DNA of 64,000 bases, taken from positions 1 through 64,000 of the forward strand of contig DATKST010000034.1 in the NCBI GenBank assembly GCA_035531475.1, in the 5' to 3' direction. This stretch comes from CALCEB01 sp035531475. GTDB taxonomy: Bacteria > Acidobacteriota > Terriglobia > UBA7540. Position numbers and translations under genes: made by a program. The notes below the pieces were generated by a model that ran no database searches, was not told the origin of the DNA, and saw nothing but the letters and a program-made list of their open reading frames with translations. The first letter of the stretch is position 1. Each line of letters begins with the position of its first letter. Below, piece by piece: positions 43,151 to 51,577 of this stretch.

Positions 43151-44485
43151 TCAGTAAGGTTTGATCGTTTTAATGATGTCATTGTAGACCGCGAAAACGG
43201 CAAGAAGGAGCAGGAAGACCATGCCCACTTGCACCACGCGTTCTTTCACCTTCAGGCTCAGGTCGCGCCTCATCAATCCTTCAATACCCAACATCAGGAT
43301 CATGCCTCCATCCAGGATGGGAATGGGCAGCAGATTAAAAATGCCAAGCTGCAAGCTGATGAAGGAGACCAGCATCAGCAGGTCTGGAATACCGGATCGA
43401 TAGGCCTCGCCCGAAATCTGAGCGATACCAATGGGGCTGGAAAGCGAGCGCGGGGACATGTGACGGGTGAGGATTTTCTCCAGCACGTCGAAAGTTGCCA
43501 TGGTGTTCCGGATGTTATCATCCACGGCCGTTGCGATGGCCCGATTCCAGGGAAGCTGGCGGACCACCACATCCATGCGGGGCGAGTCAACGCCGATCAC
43601 CCAGCGCTGTTTGCCCTGGATATTGCGGTAAACAGGCCGAACCTGGAAATGGAGCCCGTGGCTGGCTCTGAGCACCGTCAAATCGAGCCACTGTCCCTTG
43701 AGGCCCTGCAAGGTTTCGGCCAGACTGCCAAAGCAAGCAACGGGTTTGCCGTCGATCGCAACGATCTTATCACCCGGTTTAATGCCCGCTTGGATGGCGG
43801 GCAACCCCGGCTCAATGGCGCCAATCACGTTGGGGAGGCAAGGGTAAAGTCCCGCAAAACCGGTCTGGTCAGCCCCCTCGGCTTGGGGCGTCAACGAAAT
43901 TTGCAAGAGCCGGCCATCGCGATTCACCTCCATCGGGATGGGTTCACCGGTGGTGGTGATCACCTTGAGCTCAAAGTCCTCCCAGGTGGGATTCCTGAGA
44001 TCACCCGCCTGCACCACAAGGTCTCCAGGCTGAAGACCGGCTTTGGCGGCCGGGGAGTTTCCGTCCACCTCGCCGATGCGCGCGGGTTGCTCTTCATAGG
44101 CGGGCTTTTGAAAGTGGTATTTGTAGAGAACGGAAAGCAAGATGATGGCGGTGGCGATGTTCATGACCGGGCCCATGACGGCGATCACAAAACGCTGCCA
44201 GCGGGGGTGGGCGAGGAAGTCGCCGGGGTCGCCGGTGTGCGGCTCGGAGGGGTCTTCGCCGGCCATCTTCACGTATCCACCCAGTGGCAGCAGGCTGACG
44301 CGATAGTCGGTTTCGCCGCGCTTGAATCCGAACAGCCTCTTGCCGAAGCCCAGAGAGAACACCGGCACCCGGACGCCGAGGCGTTTTGCGGCCATGAAAT
44401 GGCCGAGCTCGTGGATGAAAATCATGAATCCCAGAACCACGACGGCAACCGCCGTGTCAGTGAAAAAGTTGGAAACGAGAGTCAA
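43151..44485 (-). CDS. rseP: Site-2 zinc metalloprotease RseP
   Basis: 444 aa from TTG 44485, fixed by AAGGAG 6 nt upstream; the frame is open further into dxr but that is not needed. Intramembrane HExxH (HELGH) at residues 25-29 in the first helix, two PDZ domains (around GEVDGNSPAAKAGLQPGDLVVQAG and AIEPGLPAIQAGIKPGDKIVAIDGKPV), and the second catalytic site in the later helix NLLPIPILDGG. It cleaves anti-sigma factors and signal-peptide remnants in the membrane; the zinc-finger anti-sigma protein at 12 kb is a conceivable client. It lies 10 bp after dxr. Confidence 0.94.
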   Translation of the reverse strand: MTLVSNFFTDTAVAVVVLGFMIFIHELGHFMAAKRLGVRVPVFSLGFGKRLFGFKRGETDYRVSLLPLGGYVKMAGEDPSEPHTGDPGDFLAHPRWQRFVIAVMGPVMNIATAIILLSVLYKYHFQKPAYEEQPARIGEVDGNSPAAKAGLQPGDLVVQAGDLRNPTWEDFELKVITTTGEPIPMEVNRDGRLLQISLTPQAEGADQTGFAGLYPCLPNVIGAIEPGLPAIQAGIKPGDKIVAIDGKPVACFGSLAETLQGLKGQWLDLTVLRASHGLHFQVRPVYRNIQGKQRWVIGVDSPRMDVVVRQLPWNRAIATAVDDNIRNTMATFDVLEKILTRHMSPRSLSSPIGIAQISGEAYRSGIPDLLMLVSFISLQLGIFNLLPIPILDGGMILMLGIEGLMRRDLSLKVKERVVQVGMVFLLLLAVFAVYNDIIKTIKPY

Positions 44486-44495
44486 AAGAATCTCC

Positions 44496-45677
44496 TTACG
44501 ATGCCATCCGGCTGGCAATTTCTCCCGCCCGCAGGCGGGCCTCATGATCACAGGCCAGAACGTCTTCCATGGATTGCAGGGCCGCTGTGCTGGCACGCTT
44601 CATGACTTCCTCAACCACCCGCGGGATGTTTCGGAAGGACAACCGGCGGGATAAAAACCTCTCGACGGCAACCTCATCGGCGGCATTCAGGGCGCAAGGC
44701 ATGGCGCCGCCGCGCTGAATGGATTCTCTGCCCAACTCCAGGCAAGGGAACCGGCGTGTGTCCGGTTGGAAGAACCGGAAGCGCCCGATGGTCGCCAAAT
44801 CCAGGGCCGGAGTATCTCCATTCAAGGAGACCCGCTCGGGATAAGTCAAGGCGTACTGGATGGGGAGACGCATATCGGCAATGGAAAGCTGTGCCATAAC
44901 ACTCCCATCCATAAATTCTATCATGGAATGGATGACCGACTCAGGATGAACCAGGACATCGATCCGGGCCGGTTCCAGGCCAAAAAGCCAGTGCGCTTCA
45001 ATGATTTCCAGCCCCTTATTCATCAGTGTCGCCGAATCAATGGTGATGCGCCCGCCCATCCTCCAGATTGGATGCTGCAAAGCCTGGTCCGGGGTGATGG
45101 AATCGAAGGCTTCACCGGGCGTTTCCAGGAATGGGCCGCCCGATGCGGTCAGGATCAGGCGCTTGACCTCCTCGGGACGGCCGGAGCGCAGGCATTGGTG
45201 CAAGGCGCAATGTTCACTGTCAATGGGGAGCACTTGGGCCCCGGACTGGCGGGCGGCGCGCATCACGATTTCACCTGCCACCACGAGGGTTTCCTTGTTG
45301 GCAAGTCCCACCCTTTTCCCGGCGCAGACGGCAGCGAAGGTAGCAAGCAATCCGGTCACGCCGTGAGAGGCGGAGACAACGACCTCAACCTCCGGAAGCG
45401 TGGCTATTTCAACCTGGCCTTCCGCGCCCCAAACGATATGGATCGGCTCCCGGTAACTGCGCTCTGCCAGCAGCCGTCCGAGCCCCTCCACGCCGTCACG
45501 CTCCCCCACCGATACGGCGCTGGGGTGAAACTCCGCCACTTGGTCCGCCAGAAGTTCCAGATTCCTGCCGGCTGCCAATGAGACCACTCGAAAGCGGTTC
45601 CCTAGACTCTCGGCGACGCGCAGAGAGTTGCACCCCACCGAGCCGGTTGATCCCAAGATGCAAATGCCTTTCACCAT
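44496..45677 (-). CDS. dxr: 1-deoxy-D-xylulose 5-phosphate reductoisomerase
   Basis: 393 aa, second step of the MEP pathway (DXP to MEP, NADPH). GSTGSVGCNSLRV is the NADPH loop, NKETLVVAGE is the Lys/Glu motif, LPIDSEHCALHQCL and LTASGGPF hold metal- and substrate-binding residues, and HPIWRMGGRITIDSATLMNKGLEIIEAHWLF the flexible loop and helix. Its first codons overlap the cdsA end by 7 nt. It is followed directly by rseP. Confidence 0.96.
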   Translation of the reverse strand: MVKGICILGSTGSVGCNSLRVAESLGNRFRVVSLAAGRNLELLADQVAEFHPSAVSVGERDGVEGLGRLLAERSYREPIHIVWGAEGQVEIATLPEVEVVVSASHGVTGLLATFAAVCAGKRVGLANKETLVVAGEIVMRAARQSGAQVLPIDSEHCALHQCLRSGRPEEVKRLILTASGGPFLETPGEAFDSITPDQALQHPIWRMGGRITIDSATLMNKGLEIIEAHWLFGLEPARIDVLVHPESVIHSMIEFMDGSVMAQLSIADMRLPIQYALTYPERVSLNGDTPALDLATIGRFRFFQPDTRRFPCLELGRESIQRGGAMPCALNAADEVAVERFLSRRLSFRNIPRVVEEVMKRASTAALQSMEDVLACDHEARLRAGEIASRMAS

Positions 45678-46516
45678 CTCACCAGTGTATGCAATAAATC
45701 TCTAAGAACCAGGGCCAGCCAGAAAGCTGGAGCTGCAAACAGAACGCTGTCAATCCGGTCCAGGATGCCACCGTGTCCGGGGAGGAGCTTGCCGGAGTCC
45801 TTTACGTTGGCATTCCGCTTCATCGCAGATTCTGCAAGGTCTCCAATCTGGCCCGATACGGCCACCAGGGCGGCTATGAAGATAATAATACCCGGATGGG
45901 AGGTTGCCCAAAACTTTTCAGCATAGGCCCATCCCACGATGACGCTGCCCAGGAAGCCGCCCACGGCCCCCTCTACAGTTTTCTTCGGCGAAATTTCCCG
46001 GAACATGAGGTGGCGGCCCAGCACCCGGCCCGTGAGATAGGCAAATATATCGCCGGACCAAACCACAACGAACAAGAACATCAGCAAGTGGTTCCCCGGG
46101 GCAATGCCGGAAAACTCGTGTGAAAATCGAATCGGCACGATACAAGAAAATGCGAAGCCTACGTAAAAAACGCCCAAAATGCTGGTGGAAGCCGTCCCAA
46201 CATATTGCGAAAGCCCATTGGAGCCGGCCATGGCCAGAATAAGCGCCAACAAGACCGATACCACCAGGACGATAAACACCCAAGAGCCGGTCCGGTTCAC
46301 GCCCACCCATTGGGCCAGACAAACCGCGCAACCTGCCCCATATCCCAGTCCCGGTAATCCTCCCATCCCGGCAGCGCGGGTAAGGGAGAAAAACTCAAAC
46401 AAGCCCCACTCCACCAGAAGCACCAGAGCCAGCAAGAAGAGCCACGGAGGTGACCAGCCGATGAGGTAGACCGCTGGGACCAACATCAGCAGGGCCGTGA
46501 TGACTCGGGATTTCAT
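45671..46516 (-). CDS. cdsA: Phosphatidate cytidylyltransferase (CDP-diglyceride synthase)
   Basis: 281-aa membrane enzyme that makes CDP-diacylglycerol from phosphatidic acid and CTP, feeding pgsA. Eight or so hydrophobic helices. The family signature is near the C-terminus: SGQIGDLAESAMKRNANVKDSGKLLPGHGGILDRIDS. An AGGA lies about 9 nt upstream of ATG 46516. It overlaps dxr by 7 nt. The 144-bp gap towards uppS holds a type B palindrome. Confidence 0.94.
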   Translation of the reverse strand: MKSRVITALLMLVPAVYLIGWSPPWLFLLALVLLVEWGLFEFFSLTRAAGMGGLPGLGYGAGCAVCLAQWVGVNRTGSWVFIVLVVSVLLALILAMAGSNGLSQYVGTASTSILGVFYVGFAFSCIVPIRFSHEFSGIAPGNHLLMFLFVVVWSGDIFAYLTGRVLGRHLMFREISPKKTVEGAVGGFLGSVIVGWAYAEKFWATSHPGIIIFIAALVAVSGQIGDLAESAMKRNANVKDSGKLLPGHGGILDRIDSVLFAAPAFWLALVLRDLLHTLVRW

Positions 46517-46537
46517 GGTTTGGAAATCCTGCCCAAG

Positions 46538-46618
46538 CCCTCACCCGCCGCGACGGGAAGCACTGCTTCCCCGCGTCACCCTCTCCCCGCTTGCGGGGAG
46601 AGGGCAGGGGTGAGGGGA
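46538..46618. repeat. Type B palindrome between uppS and cdsA
   Basis: CCCTCACCCGCCGCGACGGGAAGCACTGCTTCCC, then CTCTCCCCGCTTGCGGGGAGAGGG, then AGGGGTGAGGGG. It is an inverted-orientation relative of the 25155 copy, sharing the GAAGCA/TGCTTC inner hairpin. Confidence 0.65.
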
Positions 46619-46660
46619 TGTATTGGGTCCGAAAAGGAACAGTTATTATCTGACAGTCCC

Positions 46661-47500
46661 TTAATTGATCTTTGACACTGCCCGTTGACGACGGATTTTT
46701 GGCGCCGCGCTCAGCAACCCGCCAAAACGCCGCTCCCTTTTCTGGAAATCGAGCACCGCCTGAAACAAATCTCTTTGCGTAAAGTCCGGCCAGAGTGTTT
46801 CCGTAACCCAGATTTCCGCATAGGCGAGCTGCCAGAGCAGGAAATTGCTCAGCCGCATCTCGCCGCTGGTGCGGATCAGCAGGTCCGGGTCCGGCAAATC
46901 GCATGTGTAAAGGTGTTCGCTGATGGTTTTCTCGTCGATGTTGAGGTCGCCGTTCCCTTTCATGCGATGGGCGAGCGTTCGCACCGCGTCCACCAGTTCG
47001 GCGCGGGCGCCGTAGTTCAGCGCCAGTGTTAATCGCAGTCCCGTATTCTTTTCAGTGGCGGCAACCGCCACTTGCAAGTCGGTTTGAACCTTCTTGGGCA
47101 ATTCATGGATTCGCCCGATCACCCCCAGGCGGATATTCTGCTCGATCAGCTCGGGAAGCTCCTTCTTCAGATACTCCTGCAATAGAGACATCAAGAGGTT
47201 TACTTCGTCTTGCGGACGCTTCCAGTTTTCAACCGAAAAGGCGTAAAGCGTGAGGAAGGGAACACCCAGGCGCGCGCAGCCCTCCACTCCCTGGCGCACG
47301 GCGCGAATTCCGGCGCGATGTCCGGCAATGCGCGGGAGCTGCCGCTTCTTCGCCCATCGCCCGTTCCCGTCCATGATGATGGCAATGTGACGGGGCAATT
47401 GCCGGCGCTTGACTTGAGCTAGAATTTCAGCTTCTTTGGGTTGCTTCTTCACGGTATGCCTGGGAAACAGGACAAAGCTGGGGCCCGTACTGGCACGCAT
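46661..47500 (-). CDS. uppS: Isoprenyl (undecaprenyl) diphosphate synthase
   Basis: 279 aa cis-prenyltransferase that makes the C55 lipid carrier of peptidoglycan. HIAIIMDGNGRWAKKR holds the catalytic Asp and the P-loop-like substrate site, GHRAGIRAVRQ and TLYAFSVENWKRP follow, and DLLIRTSGEMRLSNFLLWQLAYAEIWVTETLWPDF is the C-terminal signature. The ATG at 47500 has GAGG 7 nt upstream. An in-frame GTG at 47452 is the other candidate start. First gene of the uppS-cdsA-dxr-rseP-ispG group. Confidence 0.95.
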   Translation of the reverse strand: MRASTGPSFVLFPRHTVKKQPKEAEILAQVKRRQLPRHIAIIMDGNGRWAKKRQLPRIAGHRAGIRAVRQGVEGCARLGVPFLTLYAFSVENWKRPQDEVNLLMSLLQEYLKKELPELIEQNIRLGVIGRIHELPKKVQTDLQVAVAATEKNTGLRLTLALNYGARAELVDAVRTLAHRMKGNGDLNIDEKTISEHLYTCDLPDPDLLIRTSGEMRLSNFLLWQLAYAEIWVTETLWPDFTQRDLFQAVLDFQKRERRFGGLLSAAPKIRRQRAVSKIN

Positions 47501-47836
47501 GCAAGCGCCTCAGATTGCTTAATGGCGGCCAATCTTCCGGCAATGTAAAATCTAACACAGCGTTCCAGCAGCCGCAAGTGAGAGCGGTGGTGGTGCAGAC
47601 CTGAAAAGACTAAGGTCTGCGCCAGCCCGCCGTGGCGGGCGTCATCCTATGGCCAGGAAGTCTGCGGCTTTTCATCGATCCCCAAGCCGGGAACCGCAGA
47701 GTTTGAGAAGCGCGAACGGTGCGTTACCTGCTAGTATATGACCAGTGCGGTTTGACGGCGGAGGAAATTGTGCTCCTGGAAAAGCAGGAACAACAATACC
47801 TCAGCAGCGGTACAATATCTCGGAGGCAGCGGAACG
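47501..47836. other. 336-bp gap upstream of hicBA and uppS
   Basis: Divergent region that must hold promoters for uppS (minus) and hicBA (plus). Contains the short palindrome GCCCGCCGTGGCGGGC near 47628 and the first of two direct repeats at 47742. No gene. Confidence 0.45.
47742..47768 (+). repeat. Direct repeat flanking hicBA, left copy
   Basis: CCAGTGCGGTTTGACGGCGG followed by AGGAAAT. It matches 48301-48327 apart from three to four bases. Confidence 0.55.
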
Positions 47837-48058
47837 ATGCAGGATTACGAATTCACGGTTGTGATTGAGAGGGACGAGGATGGCCGATTCGTGGCCATTT
47901 GTCCCGCCCTCCAAGGTTGCTATACCGAGGGGGAGACCGAGGAAGAAGCGCGCCGGCTCATCGAAGACGCCATACGGCTGCATGTCGAAAGCCGAATTGG
48001 AAGAGATGAGCCGATAGTCCAGGAAGTGGGCTCCCACAAGGTGCGCGTCGCGGTGTGA
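47837..48058 (+). CDS. hicB: HicB-family antitoxin
   Basis: 73 aa from ATG 47837. MQDYEFTVVIERDEDGRFVAICPALQGCYTEGETEEEARRLIEDAIRLHVESRIG is the partly degraded RNase H-like HicB fold that binds and blocks HicA. It lacks the C-terminal DNA-binding domain of longer HicB proteins, so autoregulation may differ. GGAGG lies about 13 nt before the ATG. The end overlaps hicA (GTGA). Antitoxin first, the reverse of the classical hicAB order. Confidence 0.88.
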   Translation: MQDYEFTVVIERDEDGRFVAICPALQGCYTEGETEEEARRLIEDAIRLHVESRIGRDEPIVQEVGSHKVRVAV

Positions 48059-48279
48059 CCCCGAAGCTTCCTTCGTTCAATTCCCGCCAGGTGATTTCCA
48101 TCCTGATGAAGTGTGGCTTTGTCCTGGACCGGCAGTCAGGAAGCCATGCCGTCTTCATTCATCCCGACGGGCGCAGGACGACTGTCCCGATCCACGGCAA
48201 ACGCGATTTGGGGAAAGGAATCCTCCACCAAATCATGCGGGATGCGGAGCTGGCCCCTGACGACATGATGGAGCGGTGA
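48055..48279 (+). CDS. hicA: HicA-family toxin (mRNA interferase)
   Basis: 74 aa from GTG 48055, overlapping hicB by 4 nt. The dsRBD-like fold signature is present: SRQVISILMKCGFVLDRQSGSHAVFIHPDGRRTTVPIHGKRDLGKGILHQIMRDAEL, with the catalytic His in GSHAVF. Ribosome-independent mRNA cleavage is known for the family. The module seems intact, so it should be active. Confidence 0.88.
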   Translation: MTPKLPSFNSRQVISILMKCGFVLDRQSGSHAVFIHPDGRRTTVPIHGKRDLGKGILHQIMRDAELAPDDMMER

Positions 48280-48300
48280 AGCAGACCGGCTGGCGGAGGG

Positions 48301-48327
48301 CCAGTGCGGTTTGACGTCTCAGGAAAT
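48301..48327 (+). repeat. Direct repeat flanking hicBA, right copy
   Basis: CCAGTGCGGTTTGACGTCTC followed by AGGAAAT, the partner of 47742-47768. About 560 bp separate the two starts, with hicBA between them. Confidence 0.55.
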
Positions 48328-48531
48328 CACGAGAGGCGGCGACATTGTTTGGCCATGTCGCCGCCTGGTTAACTATTCGATTGCCTGTGTCCCATGCGCG
48401 GCGGAGAAAACGGTCATGGCGTGACCAACTGGCAAGACAGCTCACACGATTTCAATAACTTACAGCCAAAAAATAAACATGCGCTGGCCGGACTAACCCT
48501 TCGCCCCGAGATCCGTTGTCACCCAGCCCCT

Positions 48532-49557
48532 TCACAGCGGCTGCAAAAACTTTCCCTGAGTCATAATCTGGCGATCGTCCATCCAGATGTTGAAATGGGT
48601 TCCCACCACGTCAATGTGAGTGGAGGAATACCATTGAGCGCCGGTGTGTTCGCCGTAGGGATTGCCAAAAGCGATGTGCAGGCCGGGGAGTTTTTCGTCC
48701 TGCAGGATATGACCAATCACTTGGCGAAGGGCAATATTGGTGCCGATAGCGAACTCCCCGACGCGGTCGCTGTTCTCATCGGTGTGGGTATAGCGCCAGA
48801 ACTCGTCTTCCAGCTCACGGTTTTGGCAGTGAGCTTCCTGCAAGCGTCCGTGGTGCATGGTCAAAGTCAAGGGAGTGTGGCGGAGATTGCCGAACTTGGA
48901 GCAAAGATAATCGCCGACCACGCCATCCACGACCAGAGTTCCGTCCACGCTTTCCGGGGCCGTAAACACTTCGCCACCCGGCAAGTTGCCCCACTTTTCC
49001 TGGCTAATGATGCCGCTGGTCTTGAGCCAGCGGAAATGGGGATTGAATTCGCCGCGCAGATCGGTTCCCGCGGCGGTGGTGGCGTGGATGGTTCGGGCCG
49101 AGCTCGCCAGGTCGCAAACCCGGCGGCTGATCTCATCGACTTTCAAAAAGTCCGCCCTCATGCCTTCCATCATGATCTGCTTGTTGATGTTCACCATGTG
49201 GGCATGGCGCAGTTTGCGGCGGTTCACCACTTCCGTCAACTGCATCCGGGAATGAAGCTCATTTTGCAAAGCCTGGGCAGCGAAGATGCTCACCTGGCAA
49301 GTTTCAAGACCATCCAACACCGGCTGCGGCATGGCCCGGAGCGGGCGGAGCGCGAGATCCTCCAACAGAAATGCCTGAAAGGAAGAGCCCGCCGCAGTTA
49401 TTTCATGGGCGAGGCTCGCGGCGATCTGCTTTGAGGTTTCGTCAGTGATCAGCGTCACCTTCTCTTCCGGCTTCACCCGCAGGCAAACACCAATGGCGTT
49501 GCGAGCGCCTTCGCTGAGCTCCGGGTCGAGAGCGATTCCCCCCAGGGGATTCTTCAT
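48532..49557 (-). CDS. M29-like aminopeptidase
   Basis: 341 aa. NAIGVCLRVKPEEKVTLITDETS opens the protein as in AmpS/T-type M29 peptidases. The metal region includes the GEVFTAPESVDGTLVVDGVVG and VGEFAIGTNIALRQVIGHILQDEKLPGLHIAFGNPY segments. The end WYSSTHIDVVGTHFNIWMDDRQIM carries the typical HIDVV..(N/I)..DD motif. Thus a two-metal leucyl/aminoacyl peptidase, cytoplasmic. It overlaps the YbdK-type ligase by 4 nt, so peptide or amino acid metabolism is coordinated. Confidence 0.85.
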   Translation of the reverse strand: MKNPLGGIALDPELSEGARNAIGVCLRVKPEEKVTLITDETSKQIAASLAHEITAAGSSFQAFLLEDLALRPLRAMPQPVLDGLETCQVSIFAAQALQNELHSRMQLTEVVNRRKLRHAHMVNINKQIMMEGMRADFLKVDEISRRVCDLASSARTIHATTAAGTDLRGEFNPHFRWLKTSGIISQEKWGNLPGGEVFTAPESVDGTLVVDGVVGDYLCSKFGNLRHTPLTLTMHHGRLQEAHCQNRELEDEFWRYTHTDENSDRVGEFAIGTNIALRQVIGHILQDEKLPGLHIAFGNPYGEHTGAQWYSSTHIDVVGTHFNIWMDDRQIMTQGKFLQPL

Positions 49558-50693
49558 GGTGCAGCCTTGGCCTCCATGCGATGAGACTCGATGACGCCGA
49601 CTTCGGTTTCTTCGATGATGTAATCCACAACTTTCTTGAAATCGCCGGTCTCGCGGTAGACACGAAGCTGGCGGTCCGCCCCCGAACCTCTTTCCAGGAT
49701 TTTGCGGATGCCGTTCACCTCTTCGCGGCTGCCCAGCTCATCCAGGACGTCATCCACCAGGATCAGATATTCTTCGATCAGGTCACGGAGGGGCACTTCA
49801 ATTTCCTTGCCGAAATCGATGAGCTTGCCTTCCAGCCCGTAGCGCGCGGCGCGCCATTTGTTCTCCATAATCAGGGCGCGGCGGTAGAGGCGGAATCCGG
49901 TGTTGGCGGCATACAGTTTATAGAGTTTGGCGACGGTGGCCTGGATCAGTGCCGCCAGGGAAATCGTCTCCTCGACGCGCATAGGTATATCGCAAATGCG
50001 GAATTCAAGCGTGTTGAAGAACGGGTGCGGGCGGATATCCCACCAAATCTTCTTGGCGTTGTCGATGCAATGGGTGTGGATCAGAATGTTGACAAAGCGT
50101 TCATATTCGCCCCAGCTCGGGAAGTAATCGGGAATATTGGTGCGGGGAAACTTGTCAAACACTTTGCAGCGGTAAGATTTCAAGCCTGTATCCATTCCCG
50201 CCCAGAAGGGGGAGTTGGTGGAAAGCGCCAGGATGTGAGGCAGGAAGTAGCGGGCGGCGTTCATCAGGTGGATGGCCGCTTCGCGGTCTTCCACGCCGAT
50301 GTGGACGTGCAATCCAAAAATCAGATTGGCGCGCGCCACTTGCTGCAGGTCCTCGACAATGGCATAGTAACGCTCGTCCGGATAAATCTCCTGGGAGCGC
50401 CAGTTGGCGAAGGGATGTGTGGCTGCGGCAGCTATGCGCAGGCCGTTTTCCCGGGCCAGCTCAATGATCTTGCGCCGCAAACCCTTGATCTCCTCCTTAG
50501 CCTCATGGATATTGTTGCAGACGCCCGTCCCCACCTCAATCACCGACTGGTGCATCTCCGGCTTCACTTGCTCCTTCAACAGCATTTTGCCTTTTTCGAT
50601 GATTTCCGCCTGAATGTGGGACCGCAGGTCTCTCGTGACAGGATCGATGGCCTGATATTCTTCCTCAATACCGATGGTAAAAGAGGGTTTCAT
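49554..50693 (-). CDS. Carboxylate-amine ligase (YbdK / GCS2 family)
   Basis: 379 aa from ATG 50693 (GGAG 8 nt upstream; an in-frame GTG lies at 50702). TIGIEEEYQAIDP is the GCS2 acidic start, and VHIGVEDREAAIHLMNAARYFLPHILALSTNSPFW, EYERFVNILIHTHCIDNAKKIWWDIRPHPFFNTLEFRICDIPMRVEE are the conserved core. The family forms gamma-glutamyl-like amide bonds with ATP (weak gamma-glutamylcysteine ligase activity is known for E. coli YbdK); the true substrate here is unknown. It is the first gene of a two-gene operon with the M29 aminopeptidase. Confidence 0.88.
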   Translation of the reverse strand: MKPSFTIGIEEEYQAIDPVTRDLRSHIQAEIIEKGKMLLKEQVKPEMHQSVIEVGTGVCNNIHEAKEEIKGLRRKIIELARENGLRIAAAATHPFANWRSQEIYPDERYYAIVEDLQQVARANLIFGLHVHIGVEDREAAIHLMNAARYFLPHILALSTNSPFWAGMDTGLKSYRCKVFDKFPRTNIPDYFPSWGEYERFVNILIHTHCIDNAKKIWWDIRPHPFFNTLEFRICDIPMRVEETISLAALIQATVAKLYKLYAANTGFRLYRRALIMENKWRAARYGLEGKLIDFGKEIEVPLRDLIEEYLILVDDVLDELGSREEVNGIRKILERGSGADRQLRVYRETGDFKKVVDYIIEETEVGVIESHRMEAKAAP

Positions 50694-50794
50694 GATCCAC
50701 ACTCCAGCATCCTTGAACCTCTGCTGCGGGGCCGCCCGAGTCCCCAGATCAAGGTTGAGGCTTGGCTTAGTCTAGTTCAAACCCGGCTCTTGTA

Positions 50795-50855
50795 GACCGG
50801 ATTATTCACGATGTTTTAGTCGAGGACCGTCAGGACACGGTTTTAACCGTGCTGT
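50795..50855. repeat. Type A repeat, left half
   Basis: ACCGGATTATTCACGATGTT, then GTCAGGACACGGTTTTAACCGTG. The right arm is missing. It lies in the 216-bp gap before the methyltransferase gene. Confidence 0.5.
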
Positions 50856-50909
50856 TTCATCACCAGAACTTTTTTCTTTTGTCTCGCATCCCAATGATAA
50901 CATTGCGGT

Positions 50910-51536
50910 ATGGCCAATTCCTCCGGGTCCCATCCTGAAACATCGCGCGGCAATCTGAGCAGCCCACGGCAGCCTTCGCACTTTGATCCGGCGCGGGCGC
51001 ATCTGTTGGACGATCCCGCGCGCTTCGAGTATCTCGATCCTGGGGAAGTGGAGAAATTGCTCAACGCGCCGTCCGGAGCGGTGGTGGTGGATTTTGGAAC
51101 CGGTACGGGAACCTACGCCCTGGAGCTGGCACGCCGCCGGCCGGACGTTGAAGTGATGGCCTTGGATGAGCAACCTGAGATGCTGGCGCTGCTCAAGGCG
51201 AAGCCCGGGGCCGCAAGCCTCGCCAATCTCAGGGCTGTATTACCCTCAGAAATTGCGGGATTGAGCGCCTTTGCGGATCGCGTGATGGCGCTGAATGTGC
51301 TCCATGAAGCGAGCGGCGAGGCTCTGGACAGCCTCCGCACCATGCTGAAGTTGGAGGGATTCGCCTTGTGGATTGATTGGAATGCGGCACTCGAACGGCC
51401 CGTGGGTCCGCCCCGGGATCACGTCTACACACCCGAGGAGGGGCGCGCCCGCCTGGAAGCCTTTGGCTTCCGTATTGACCGCGAACTTCAATTCCGATTC
51501 CACTACGGCTTCATTGCCGTGGCCCGTCCGAAGTAG
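50910..51536 (+). CDS. Class I SAM-dependent methyltransferase
   Basis: 208 aa. VVDFGTGTGTYALELARRRPDVEVMALDEQPEML is SAM motif I and the acidic motif II; ADRVMALNVLHEAS is motif IV. The N-terminal FDPARAHLLDDPARFEYLDPGEV matches the UbiE-like/type 11 group that acts on small molecules. The substrate cannot be inferred. No ribosome site is obvious. It is an isolated + gene between minus-strand operons. Confidence 0.8.
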   Translation: MANSSGSHPETSRGNLSSPRQPSHFDPARAHLLDDPARFEYLDPGEVEKLLNAPSGAVVVDFGTGTGTYALELARRRPDVEVMALDEQPEMLALLKAKPGAASLANLRAVLPSEIAGLSAFADRVMALNVLHEASGEALDSLRTMLKLEGFALWIDWNAALERPVGPPRDHVYTPEEGRARLEAFGFRIDRELQFRFHYGFIAVARPK

Positions 51537-51577
51537 ATTTTGGCCAGATAAGGGATTCGTGTAGGACCTTCCGGGAC

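Noticed and set aside
43127..44605. 492-aa plus-strand ORF
   Set aside because: Antisense shadow of rseP; the His/Gln/Asp-rich composition is the usual result of reading a G+C-rich gene backwards.
49581..50795. 404-aa plus-strand ORF
   Set aside because: Shadow of the YbdK-type ligase on the minus strand, which has full family motifs.
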